Of a stretch of 64,000 nucleotides of DNA, positions 7,757-16,031 are shown piece by piece (the first letter of the stretch is position 1; each line of letters starts with the position of its first letter). Source of the stretch: JAEUJM01 sp041918615 (lineage in GTDB: Bacteria > Actinomycetota > Acidimicrobiia > Acidimicrobiales > DATDAH01); assembly GCA_041918615.1 (NCBI GenBank), contig JAYRVH010000054.1:1-64000 (forward strand), written 5' to 3'. The notes under the pieces were generated by a model, which was not told the origin of the DNA, did no database searches, and was given only the letters and a program-made list of their open reading frames with translations. The translations under genes and the position numbers were made by a program.

Positions 7757-10309
7757 TTACCGCTCCAGGCCGATGCCCAGGAGGGACCCGCCATCGGGAG
7801 CCCCCTCGTGGAGCCGCTCCAGGTCGTGGTCGAGCAGCCACGACTGCAGGTTGGCGCCCGGGATCGGCCTGCTGAACAGGAATCCCTGCGCCGAGCCGCA
7901 CGTCATGCGCGCGAGCGCGCGGGCGGACGCGGCGGTCTCGACTCCCTCGGCCACGACGTCGAGGGCGAGGTTCCCCGCCAGGTCGATGATGGCGCTGACG
8001 ATGGTCTCGGCGGTGCGGTCCACGGTCATCGAGGCGATGAACGACTGATCGATCTTGAGGGTGTCGACCGCAAGGGTCGTCAGGTACGAGAGCGACGAGT
8101 GACCGGTGCCGAAGTCGTCGATCGCGATTCGCGCGCCGAGGTCCCTGAGGCGTGCCATCACCGCCGCCGCCCGAGCGGGGTTGGCCATCAGCGTCGTCTC
8201 GGTGAGCTCGATCTCGAGCGCCGATGCGGGCAGCCCGTGTTCGTCGAGCATGGCGCCGACGCTCTCGACCAGGTCGTCCTCGACGAGGTTGCGGGCCGAC
8301 AGGTTCACCGACACACGGAGTGGCCGGCCGTCCCGGTGCCACGTCGCAGCGTCGGCAATGGCCATCGCCAGCACTCGCCGGGTGAGGGGGTGGATGAGGT
8401 CGGTCCGTTCGGCGACTGGGATGAACTCGCCCGGCGGCACGTCGCCCCGCCCGGGCTGGTGCCAGCGCACGAGTGCCTCCACGCCGATGACCCGGCCGGT
8501 CGCGAGCTCGACCTGGGGCTGGTAGTGGAGCACCAGCTCGTCGTCCTCGATGGCCTGTCGCAGGCGGCCGACCACCGCGAGCCGCTTGGGGCTGTAGTGG
8601 TCGAGGTCGGCGGCGTACACCGCGACGCCACCGTGGTCGGCTTTGGCGGCGTACATGGCGACGTCGGCCCGGCGGAGCAGCCCCGACGCGTCCACGGGAT
8701 GGTCACCGGGCACCGCCACGCCGATGCTGGCGTCCACGTCCACCGCGATCCCGGCGACGGTGAACGGGCGACGCACCTGGGTGAGCACCTCGGCGGCTCG
8801 CTGGGCGGCCGCGGTCCCGCTGGCGGCGGACACCAACAGCGCGAACTCGTCCCCGCCGAGACGCGCCAGCAGCTCGTCGTCGGACAACGACGGACCGAGG
8901 CGCCGGCCCATCTCGACGAGCAGTGCGTCGCCGCTCGCGTGACCGAGCGTGTCGTTGACCTCCTTGAACCGGTCGAGGTCCATGAGGAGCACCGCCACCG
9001 GGTCGCGGGCGCCGAGCATCTCTTCGAGGCGGCGGAGGAACAGGGTGCGGTTCGCCAGACCGGTGAGCGGGTCGTGGGTGGCGAGGAACTCGTTGCCGGC
9101 CGACTCGGTGCGGAGGCGGTCGACCAATCCGACGTTGCGCAGGGAGACGGCCGCATGGGAGCAGAGCGTGCTGAAGAGCCTCGCGTCCTCGGCGTCGAAC
9201 CCTCTCGTCGCGCCACTCCTGTCCGCGACCCCGACGAACACCCGCCGACCGTCGCCCACCTCGAGGCACTCGACGAGCGCCTCCGAGATGCCGCACTCGG
9301 CCATCTCGGGCAGCAGCTGGTCATTCGGCCCAAATCGTCGGACGCCCTCCTGGTCGGAGGCCGACAGGACGTGGTCGAAGCGAGAAGGGGGATCGAGCGC
9401 AACCCGCCCGTCAGTGGTCCGGTAGGCGAGCTTGGGGGCGTCGGGCGCTTCGGGCGACCAGACCCACGCCGTCTCGGCGTGCAGGACGTCGGCGATGTGC
9501 GGGAGCAGGCTCCGCTCGACGTCGCCCGCCACGACAGCGGCGCCGAGGTCACGGGCGAAGCGATCCAGGCGCTCCATCGCATGGTGCCGGGCGACGACCC
9601 GCGCGTAGGCGCGGGTGAGGCCCACCACGAACACCGCGATCGGCACGGCCAGCCACACTTCCGGCGAGTCGTTCCGCAACCCGCTGGCGACGGTCAGGGC
9701 CAGGGAGACATCCACCACGGCGACCACCATGGGCACCCAGATGCTGACGAGCTGCGACGACTCCCATGCACCCTCGAACAGGCTGATCGCCGTCGTCACC
9801 ACGAGCGCGCCCAGCAGGTCGGCGACCGCCACCGCCAGCGCCGCCGCGAGCCACGCTCGGGGCCCCAGCGAATCAGGCACGCCGATGGCGTGGAACACGA
9901 GCCCGGCCGCGACGACCTCGAGGGCGTGAGACGCCAGGTTCACGACCAGCTTGAGGGGATCCTGGCGGTGAACGAAGACCAGGACGGTCGCCGACGCCAG
10001 CACCCGCACCACCACGAGGATCGGGACGGGTAGGAACAACAGGCCGAGCACCAGCGGGACCGAGGTGAACGCGAAATTGTGCGACTCGCGCCGCAGTTCG
10101 ATCTCCGCCTCGAAGTACTCGCCGGCGACATAGAGGATCCCCACCAGGATGGCGAGCCCCCACCAGACACCGCCCGGGTCGGCCCGTGACCCGATCTGCA
10201 GGGCGAGCAGCGAGGCGAGAAGCAGGACGAGCCCAGCGCAGAAGGTCAGGACCCGTCGCTCTCCCTGATCGTCGGTGAGTGCAGCGGTGATGGTGTTCTC
10301 GGTGCTCAT
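7757..10309 (-). CDS. Membrane GAF-GGDEF-EAL bifunctional c-di-GMP enzyme
   Basis: An 850-residue signalling protein. About seven membrane helices occupy residues 18-235 (MASE-like sensor), followed by a GAF-like domain (about 255-400), a GGDEF domain (about 415-575) with intact RLGGDEFALL and MDLDRFKEVND, and an EAL domain (about 590-840) with EALVRWHQP, ELTETTLM and IDDFGTGHSSL. Both the cyclase and phosphodiesterase signatures are intact, so it could make or degrade c-di-GMP. It follows the subtilase gene on the same strand. A GAGG site precedes ATG 10309. Contrast the broken relative at 38943-41481. Confidence 0.93.
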   Translation of the reverse strand: MSTENTITAALTDDQGERRVLTFCAGLVLLLASLLALQIGSRADPGGVWWGLAILVGILYVAGEYFEAEIELRRESHNFAFTSVPLVLGLLFLPVPILVVVRVLASATVLVFVHRQDPLKLVVNLASHALEVVAAGLVFHAIGVPDSLGPRAWLAAALAVAVADLLGALVVTTAISLFEGAWESSQLVSIWVPMVVAVVDVSLALTVASGLRNDSPEVWLAVPIAVFVVGLTRAYARVVARHHAMERLDRFARDLGAAVVAGDVERSLLPHIADVLHAETAWVWSPEAPDAPKLAYRTTDGRVALDPPSRFDHVLSASDQEGVRRFGPNDQLLPEMAECGISEALVECLEVGDGRRVFVGVADRSGATRGFDAEDARLFSTLCSHAAVSLRNVGLVDRLRTESAGNEFLATHDPLTGLANRTLFLRRLEEMLGARDPVAVLLMDLDRFKEVNDTLGHASGDALLVEMGRRLGPSLSDDELLARLGGDEFALLVSAASGTAAAQRAAEVLTQVRRPFTVAGIAVDVDASIGVAVPGDHPVDASGLLRRADVAMYAAKADHGGVAVYAADLDHYSPKRLAVVGRLRQAIEDDELVLHYQPQVELATGRVIGVEALVRWHQPGRGDVPPGEFIPVAERTDLIHPLTRRVLAMAIADAATWHRDGRPLRVSVNLSARNLVEDDLVESVGAMLDEHGLPASALEIELTETTLMANPARAAAVMARLRDLGARIAIDDFGTGHSSLSYLTTLAVDTLKIDQSFIASMTVDRTAETIVSAIIDLAGNLALDVVAEGVETAASARALARMTCGSAQGFLFSRPIPGANLQSWLLDHDLERLHEGAPDGGSLLGIGLER

Positions 10310-10389
10310 GGCCGCCTCGTTCAGACCGCGTCAGCCGGGCGACGCGAAGCCTGGGGGGGCAGCGACCAGCCGGCGGGCCCGGGCGGCCA

Positions 10390-11892
10390 TCAGGCCCACG
10401 CGCCGTCTCGCCAGGTGCGGCCTCGCCAGGTCGAGCGGAGCCAGACGTCGGCCCGCCACGTCCGTCCCGACCAGAGCTCCGAGCGCCAGGTCCGGCCGAG
10501 GAACATCGAGCCGTAGGTGCCGTCCGCCGCCCAGTCGGAGCCCGTCCAGAGACTGCCGTTCCAGCTGCCTCCGTCCCACGTCGCGCCTGCGGCCGCCCGG
10601 GGTGCCCACACCGACGGGATCCAGGGTGCGCCCTGGAGGTCGACCTCGCCCTGAAGGACGGTGCCGTCGTCGGCCACGAGGTGGCTCCCGCCGCGCGCCG
10701 CCTCGAGCGAGCCCATGCCGGTGGACACGGGGAAGGACTGCGTGGGCAGGTTGCGGACCTTGGCATCGAGCGCCTCCTTGACGTCGACCATCCCGCTCCC
10801 CTGGGAGGACGCCGCGGAATCTTCGAGGGGGCGGGCCGTCGAGGTGATCAGCGCCTTCACCTGGTTCGGGGTCAGGTCCGGGCGCACACTGAGAAGCTGC
10901 GCCACGGCCCCCGACACGACCGCGGCCGCCTGTGAGGTTCCGGAGCCCTTGAAGAGCGTGCCGTCGACCACCGCGTCCGGGTGCTCGAGATCGATGGTCG
11001 AGCCGGGATCGCGCAACCCCAGGAGCGACACGCCCGGAGCGACGACGTCGACCCCGCGGGCCGGGGTCCCGACCGACGAGAACACAGCCACCATGTCGTC
11101 GCTCTTCCGGGTGGGGTCGGCCGTGTCGGCCGCACCCACGGTCAGGACGTAGGGGTCGACGGCCGGGTTGGCGAGCGCACCACCCGAGTTCCCGGCGGCG
11201 ACCACAACGACGATCCCGTTGTGCCAGGCCGACTCCACGGCGTGGGCGAGGGGGTCGACCTGGTAGTCCTGGGCGGACTCCGTGCCGGCCGACAGGTTGA
11301 GCACCCGGATGTTCATCCCGGGGTCGCGGCGATGCTGCACCGCCCAGTCGATCGCGGCGATCATCTGGGACACGTCGACCGCCCCGTCGGACGCCCCGAC
11401 CTTGAGGTTGACCAGTCGTGCACCCGGAGCCATGCCACCCGAGCCGGCGATGAGACTCGCCATGTGCGTGCCGTGCCCGTAGGCGTCGAGCCCCGGTGTC
11501 ACCCCGGACTGGTGGTCGAGGGACAGGTCCGGTCCGTTCACCACCTGGGTCGAGCTGTCGAGACCCGGCACCGGCGCGATACCGGTGTCGACGAGGGCCA
11601 CGTCAACTCCGGCGCCGGTCGCGCCGTTTTCCGCCGCCTTGTCGGACCTGATGATCGAGCGGACCTCGGTCCTCAGGGTGGCTCGGGTCGTGTTGAGCGC
11701 GTCGAACTCGTCATCGTCCCATCCCGTGTGCCGACCGGAGCCATGGTCGCCCGAATGCGCCTGGGCCGCGCCCGGCTCGACGATGCCCCAGGCACCCACC
11801 GCCAGCGCTCCCACGACACCGACCACCGCCGCCCGTCGTAGCCGCCAGCGCCAGGACTGCGTGCCGCGCGCCCGCCTCGTGTCGCTCGTCAT
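10390..11892 (-). CDS. Secreted S8 subtilisin-like serine protease with Trp-rich tail
   Basis: A 500-residue preprotein with signal peptide at residues 15-46 (twin Arg, hydrophobic core, AQA cleavage-like end). The S8 triad is D102 in ALVDTGIA, H140 in GHGTHMASLIAG and S320 in GSGTSQAAAV, with oxyanion Asn in AAGNSGG. After the catalytic domain (to about 385) a 50-residue tail carries about twelve Trp at short spacing, in units such as TWRSELWSGRTWRADVW; such tails are recurrent in actinobacterial extracellular proteases and may bind the cell wall or matrix. GAGGGAG fixes ATG 11892 over an ATG eight codons upstream. Confidence 0.93.
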   Translation of the reverse strand: MTSDTRRARGTQSWRWRLRRAAVVGVVGALAVGAWGIVEPGAAQAHSGDHGSGRHTGWDDDEFDALNTTRATLRTEVRSIIRSDKAAENGATGAGVDVALVDTGIAPVPGLDSSTQVVNGPDLSLDHQSGVTPGLDAYGHGTHMASLIAGSGGMAPGARLVNLKVGASDGAVDVSQMIAAIDWAVQHRRDPGMNIRVLNLSAGTESAQDYQVDPLAHAVESAWHNGIVVVVAAGNSGGALANPAVDPYVLTVGAADTADPTRKSDDMVAVFSSVGTPARGVDVVAPGVSLLGLRDPGSTIDLEHPDAVVDGTLFKGSGTSQAAAVVSGAVAQLLSVRPDLTPNQVKALITSTARPLEDSAASSQGSGMVDVKEALDAKVRNLPTQSFPVSTGMGSLEAARGGSHLVADDGTVLQGEVDLQGAPWIPSVWAPRAAAGATWDGGSWNGSLWTGSDWAADGTYGSMFLGRTWRSELWSGRTWRADVWLRSTWRGRTWRDGAWA

Positions 11893-11924
11893 CGTCTGCT
11901 CCCTCGTATCGGTCACTGAGGGAG

Positions 11925-11953
11925 ACGGTAGATCACTCTCTGTGGCTATTCAA
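11925..11953 (-). promoter_or_regulatory. Putative promoter of the subtilase gene
   Basis: Minus-strand TTGAAT (11948-11953) and TACCGT (11925-11930) are separated by 17 bp, 33 nt before the start codon. This leaves room for the Shine-Dalgarno seen, so this transcript would have a leader. Confidence 0.45.
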
Positions 11954-11964
11954 CCACGTAGAGT
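11935..11964. promoter_or_regulatory. Imperfect inverted repeat over the -35 box
   Basis: ACTCTCTGTGG (11935-11945) and CCACGTAGAGT (11954-11964) are inverted copies with two mismatches and an 8-nt centre. The repeat covers the proposed -35 of the protease gene, so it could be an operator. Confidence 0.35.
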
Positions 11965-12006
11965 GGATAGGGCCGAACGACCTACGCGAGCGGTCGATGG
12001 GCTCAC

Positions 12007-12618
12007 TCAGGCCCCGTCGAGGAGGGACTGCACCACCAGGCGGGTGTGCTCGGCGAGGTCGGCGACGGCCAGGGGGCCGGGGTGGACGGCGGGCTGCACC
12101 GGCTCACCGATGACCACGCGCCAGCGACGGCCGAGCTCGCGGCCGAGCACCGCCACAGGGACCACGGGCGCGCCGGTCTCGACCACCGGCGCCAGCACCT
12201 CGGGGTGCAGACCGCCGGCGTGGTGCCGCCGGCGGGGCTCGACGGACAGGCCGATGCCCACCATCTCCCCTGCCCGCAGCAGCCCGGCGATCTCGTCGGG
12301 CCGGTCGAGGACCGCACCCAGCCGACGGAGGGCAGGCCCCACGGGTGCGACGTCGGGCACCCCGACGAAACGCACGTGGCGACCGGCCACCCGGCGCATC
12401 GCCTCGGCCACGATCCACGGCTCCGAGAGCCCGAACCGTCGGTTCATCACCAGCGCCACCGGCCCATCGGGTAGGTCGAGCCGGCCGGTGACGTCGATGT
12501 CCCAGCGCAGACGCGCCGCCGGGGCGAGCAGGGCCACGAGGTCGGTGTCGAGCCCCCACGGGTCGACCGGGAACGTGCCGGCGGCCCGGCGGCGCAGGAG
12601 GTCGGGGGCAGAGGCCAT
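12007..12618 (-). CDS. Degenerate PlsC-like acyltransferase
   Basis: A 203-residue protein with the overall pattern of 1-acylglycerol-3-phosphate acyltransferases: a beta strand into motif I (VALVMNRRFGLSEPW), then the region LLRAGEMVGIGLSVEPRRR where motif III normally reads EGTRS, and a C-terminal part with VPVAVLG. The catalytic NHxSxxD is replaced by NRRFGLS (residues 59-65), losing both His and Asp, so classical acyl transfer looks impossible. ATG 12618 overlaps the stop of the epimerase gene (ATGA). Last gene of the cofactor block. It may be a binding or regulatory homolog. Confidence 0.75.
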   Translation of the reverse strand: MASAPDLLRRRAAGTFPVDPWGLDTDLVALLAPAARLRWDIDVTGRLDLPDGPVALVMNRRFGLSEPWIVAEAMRRVAGRHVRFVGVPDVAPVGPALRRLGAVLDRPDEIAGLLRAGEMVGIGLSVEPRRRHHAGGLHPEVLAPVVETGAPVVPVAVLGRELGRRWRVVIGEPVQPAVHPGPLAVADLAEHTRLVVQSLLDGA

Positions 12619-13589
12619 CACGCCACCGCTTCGGTCGTGTCGCCGAAGGAGACGTAGGTGACGCCCGCCCATTCGAACAGGTCCTTCACCACATCGGCGG
12701 TGTCCCAACGGGGCGAGACGCCGAGCACCTGGCGGGAGAGCGAACCGTCGGCGGTACGGCCGCGGATCAGCAGCTCGCGGAGGTGGTCGGGCAGCGGTGA
12801 GCCCGCCATCTCGGCCACCACCTTGGCCAGGGCCCAGGCCGGCCCGGCGACCGGCAGCGGGATGCGACCCCCGAGGCGGACGGCCTGGCCGGCGGTGACG
12901 GCGCCGTCACCCACCACGTTCAGGGGCCCGTCGTGGGCGCTGAAGGCCGCCGCCACGATGGCCTCGGCGGCATCTTCCTGGTGTAGCAACGAGAACGGCA
13001 GACCGGACGTGGCGCTCACCGGCACCACAGGAAGCCGCAGGTAGCGGCCGAGGGGACTCGGGAAGTGCGGGCCGAGCACCGGCGCGAGTCGCAGCGCCGT
13101 GACAGGGACAGCCGCAGCGTCGCCGGCCACGCCCGCCACCCGCTCGGCGTGCAGGAGCGACCGGCCGAACGGGCTGGTGGGGTCGGGCGGCACCGACTCG
13201 TCGGGGCGGGTGGCCGACCCACGACCCCGGCCGTAGACCTCGATCCCGGACCGCAAGACGATCGTCTCGAGGCTGCGGCACTCGGCGGCGGCACCGAGCA
13301 CGGCGATCGTGCCTTCCTCGGTGCGCTCGACCGCGGCGCGCGGCGAGCACCGGGCGTTCGGCTCGTAGGTGCCCACGTGGACGACGGTGGTGGGCTCGAA
13401 TTCCCGGACCAGGGGCACGACCCGGGCCCGGTCGCGGGGATCGACCCGGTGGAAGTGGGTGCGCTCGAGGAAGCGCCGGGGCGGCTCGACGTCGAGCCCG
13501 ATGATCGCCTCGACCTCGGGGCGGCCCTCGAGCAGCAACGCCACCCGCGTGCCCAGCTCTCCCCCGAGCCCCGTCACCAGAACCCTCAT
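12618..13589 (-). CDS. NAD-dependent epimerase/dehydratase (SDR) family protein
   Basis: A 323-residue extended SDR. The N-terminal Rossmann motif is VLVTGLGGELGTRVA (GxxGxxG-like), with an acidic residue after strand 2 (GLDVEPPRR). The usual YxxxK is not clear: the active-site region reads SPFGRSLLHAERVAG, so the Tyr appears replaced, and catalytic activity is doubtful. The gene overlaps lysS upstream by 4 bp and the acyltransferase-like gene downstream by 3 bp. Actinobacterial homologs often sit next to acyltransferases in a lipid context; substrate unknown. Confidence 0.8.
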   Translation of the reverse strand: MRVLVTGLGGELGTRVALLLEGRPEVEAIIGLDVEPPRRFLERTHFHRVDPRDRARVVPLVREFEPTTVVHVGTYEPNARCSPRAAVERTEEGTIAVLGAAAECRSLETIVLRSGIEVYGRGRGSATRPDESVPPDPTSPFGRSLLHAERVAGVAGDAAAVPVTALRLAPVLGPHFPSPLGRYLRLPVVPVSATSGLPFSLLHQEDAAEAIVAAAFSAHDGPLNVVGDGAVTAGQAVRLGGRIPLPVAGPAWALAKVVAEMAGSPLPDHLRELLIRGRTADGSLSRQVLGVSPRWDTADVVKDLFEWAGVTYVSFGDTTEAVA

Positions 13590-14998
13590 GCTCCCACCTC
13601 CGGTCGCAGCGTCGGAAAGGCCACGACGTCTCGAATCGTGGCGATGTCGCCCAAGAGCATGACCAGGCGGTCCATGCCGATGCCAAGCCCGCCCGTGGGG
13701 GGAAGCCCGTACTCGAGCGCCCGCACGTAGTCCTCGTCGATCACCGCGGCGGCCTCCTCGTCGCCCGCCGCGGCCTTGGCCGCCTGGTCCTCGAAGCGGG
13801 CCCGTTGCTCGGTCGGGTCGACCAGCTCGCTGAAGGCGTTGCACAGCTCTCGGCCCGCGACGATTCCCTCGAAGCGCTCGACCATGTCGGGCAGCTCGCG
13901 ATGGTCGCGGGACAGGGGCGACACCTCGCGGGGGTAGTCCATGACGAACACCGGGCCCCACAGCCGATGCTCGGTGGTCTTCTCGTAGATCTCGAGCACC
14001 AACTTGCCGGGGCCCCAGTCGTCCTCGACGACGACGCCGTGCTCGAGGGCGATCCGGCGCAGGTCGTCGGTCGGCATCCGCACGTCGACCCGGATGCCGG
14101 CGGTCTCTTCCACCAGGTCGGTGAGCGAGGCCCGGCGCCAGGGAACCGTCAGGTCGAGCTCGCGCCCGCCGTAGGACAGCTTCGTGCCACCGCACAGCTC
14201 GGTGGCCAGGTGCGCGACGAGTGCCTCGGTGAGGCTCATCATGTCGCCGTAGTCGCCGTAGGCCTGGTAGAGCTCGAGCATCGTGAACTCGGGCTGGTGC
14301 CGCGGTGAGAGACCCTCGTTGCGGAACACCCTGGCGATCTCGAACACCCGCTCGAACCCGCCCACCACCAGGCGCTTCAGGTAGAGCTCGGGGGCGATGC
14401 GGAGGAAGAGGTCGACGTCAAGGGCGTTGTGGTGGGTGACGAACGGCTTGGCCGCCGCCCCCCCGGCGATGGGGTGGAACACCGGGGTCTCGATCTCGAT
14501 GAAGTCCCGGCCCTCGAGCCACCGCCGGGTGAGCGACATGACGCGGCTGCGGAGCACGACGGCGGATCGGGCCTCGTCGGTGACCCAGAAATCCACGTAC
14601 CGCTGCCGGTAGCGGGTGTCGGGGTCGGTGAGCCCGTGCCACTTGTCGGGGAACGGCCGTTCCGTCCGCGCGAGCGTGACCCACTGGTCGACCCGCACCG
14701 ACAGCTCGCCGCGGCGCGTCGTCATCACCTCGCCGGTGACGCCGACCCAGTCGCCGAGCGACAACGAGCCGAAGCCGTCGAAGTCGGGGGTGGAGGCCGA
14801 CGGGGCGAACAGTTGGATCCGGCCGCTGCCGTCCTGGAGCGTGCCGAACGCGAGCTTGCCCTGCACCCGGCGCAGCATGAGTCGCCCGGCCACGGTGACG
14901 ACCCGCCCCGTCTCGGTGCCGGGCTCGAGCGCGCCGAACTCGTCCTGGAGCGCGGCGGCTGACGAGTCGGGCTCGTAGCGATAGGGGATGTCAGTCAC
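13586..14998 (-). CDS. lysS: Lysyl-tRNA synthetase, class II
   Basis: A 470-residue enzyme charging tRNA-Lys. It has an N-terminal OB-fold anticodon-binding domain (about 30-125), then the class II core: motif 2 (FEIARVFRNEGLSPRHQPEF), the conserved ELYLKRLVVGG, and motif 3 (GLGIGMDRLVMLL) near the C-terminus. GTG 14998 overlaps the TGA of the small repeat ORF (GTGA), so it may be translated by coupling. Length is slightly short for the family but all motifs are present. Confidence 0.96.
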   Translation of the reverse strand: MTDIPYRYEPDSSAAALQDEFGALEPGTETGRVVTVAGRLMLRRVQGKLAFGTLQDGSGRIQLFAPSASTPDFDGFGSLSLGDWVGVTGEVMTTRRGELSVRVDQWVTLARTERPFPDKWHGLTDPDTRYRQRYVDFWVTDEARSAVVLRSRVMSLTRRWLEGRDFIEIETPVFHPIAGGAAAKPFVTHHNALDVDLFLRIAPELYLKRLVVGGFERVFEIARVFRNEGLSPRHQPEFTMLELYQAYGDYGDMMSLTEALVAHLATELCGGTKLSYGGRELDLTVPWRRASLTDLVEETAGIRVDVRMPTDDLRRIALEHGVVVEDDWGPGKLVLEIYEKTTEHRLWGPVFVMDYPREVSPLSRDHRELPDMVERFEGIVAGRELCNAFSELVDPTEQRARFEDQAAKAAAGDEEAAAVIDEDYVRALEYGLPPTGGLGIGMDRLVMLLGDIATIRDVVAFPTLRPEVGA

Positions 14999-15237
14999 GA
15001 GCGAACTTCATCACACCGGGCACGGCGAGCGAGGGACGAGCGAGCCATGACCATCGCGCTGAGCGCCAGCGAAGAGCCGACAACCGCGATGAGCGCCAGC
15101 GAAGAGCCGACAACCGCGATGAGCGCCAGCGAAGAGCCGACAACCGCGATGAGCGCCAGCGAAGAGCCGACAACGAGGGACGAGCGAGCCATGACCATCG
15201 CGATGAGCGCCAGCGAAGAGCCAGAAGGAGGCGCCAT
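14995..15237 (-). CDS. Small hydrophobic decapeptide-repeat ORF between coaX and lysS
   Basis: An 80-residue ORF whose ATG overlaps the coaX stop (TGATG) and whose TGA overlaps the lysS GTG start (GTGA), filling the gap exactly. It is built from five copies of GSSLALI(A/S), mostly with a ten-residue period GSSLALIAVV, flanked by two copies of AMVMARSSL, and ends in a basic ARRARCDEVRS. If translated, it would be a small hydrophobic, possibly membrane or amyloid-like peptide that carries ribosomes from coaX into lysS. The same DNA is a 30-bp tandem repeat and is open in other frames, so coding status is not proven. Confidence 0.4.
   Translation of the reverse strand: MAPPSGSSLALIAMVMARSSLVVGSSLALIAVVGSSLALIAVVGSSLALIAVVGSSLALSAMVMARSSLARRARCDEVRS
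15031..15222. repeat. 30-bp tandem repeat flanked by 48-bp direct repeats
   Basis: GAGCGCCAGCGAAGAGCC starts at 15061, 15091, 15121, 15151 and 15205. The first four are consecutive 30-bp units with no sequence differences until the end of the fourth. A 48-bp block beginning GAGGGACGAGCGAGCCATGA occurs at 15031-15078 and again at 15175-15222 with one mismatch, bracketing the array. The near identity indicates recent expansion by slippage or recombination. It is not a CRISPR array, since there are no spacers. Confidence 0.9.
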
Positions 15238-16031
15238 CAGAGCGAATTCTTCCCGTAGATCAGGCGGAGGCCGTGGAGGGTGAGCCACGGCTCGGTGTGC
15301 TCGATGCGCTCCGAGATGGGCGAGATGAGATGGGCCAGACCGCCGGTGGCGACGACGGTGCACTCGCCCAGCTCGTCCTCGATGCGGGCGCACAGCCCGT
15401 CGACCATGGCGGCGTAGCCGAAACCGGTCCCCGACTGGATCGACTCCATGGTGCTCTTCCCGAGCACGTGGGTCGGTCGGTCGAGGGCGACCTGGCGCAC
15501 CGCCGCGGCACGGCCGAAGAGCGCGTCGAGGCTGATCTCGATGCCGGGGGCGATCGCCCCGCCCAGGTACTCGCCCGCCGCCGAGACCACGTCGCAGGTG
15601 GTGGCGGTACCGAAGTCGACCATGATCGTGGGGCCGCCGAACAGGTCGTAGGCAGCCACCGCGTTGGCGATGCGGTCGGGGCCGACCTCCTTGGGGTCGT
15701 TGTAGAGGATCGAGATGCCGGTCTTGACGCCGGGCTCGAGCACGACGGCGGTGCCGTCGAGGTAGCGCTCGCACATGTTGCGCAGGTTCACCGTCACCCG
15801 CGGCACCCCCGAGCAGATCGCGACCCCGTGGACGTCACGGCCCCAGGAGTAGCCGGCGAGGCCGAGGAAGCCCTGGAGCATCACCGCCTGCTCGTCGGCG
15901 GTGCGCTCGGCGTGGGTGGAGATGCGCCAGTGGCCGACCAGGCCGTCGCCGGCCGACTCGACGTCACCGATCGCCGGGTCGTAGAGGCCGAAGACGGTGT
16001 CGGTGTTACCGACGTCGATGACGAGCAGCAC
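15237..16031 (-). CDS. coaX: Type III pantothenate kinase
   Basis: A 264-residue ASKHA-fold kinase that phosphorylates pantothenate in the first step of CoA synthesis. The phosphate motif DVGNTDTVFG lies at residues 5-14, the second DFGTATTCD in mid-protein, and GTGFGYAAMVDG near the C-terminal third. GTG 16031 overlaps the nadC TAG (TAGTG) and begins exactly at the expected LLVIDVGN. Length is normal. It acts downstream of panC and panD in the same block. Confidence 0.95.
   Translation of the reverse strand: MLLVIDVGNTDTVFGLYDPAIGDVESAGDGLVGHWRISTHAERTADEQAVMLQGFLGLAGYSWGRDVHGVAICSGVPRVTVNLRNMCERYLDGTAVVLEPGVKTGISILYNDPKEVGPDRIANAVAAYDLFGGPTIMVDFGTATTCDVVSAAGEYLGGAIAPGIEISLDALFGRAAAVRQVALDRPTHVLGKSTMESIQSGTGFGYAAMVDGLCARIEDELGECTVVATGGLAHLISPISERIEHTEPWLTLHGLRLIYGKNSL

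Noticed and set aside
15031..15222. CRISPR-like array of 30-bp repeats
   Set aside because: Units are directly adjacent with no spacers and no cas genes nearby; it is a tandem repeat.
15047..15283. Plus-strand ORF through the same repeats (LSASEEPTTAM units)
   Set aside because: Runs into antisense coaX and has no promoter or coupling; the minus-strand frame fits the neighbouring stop and start codons better.
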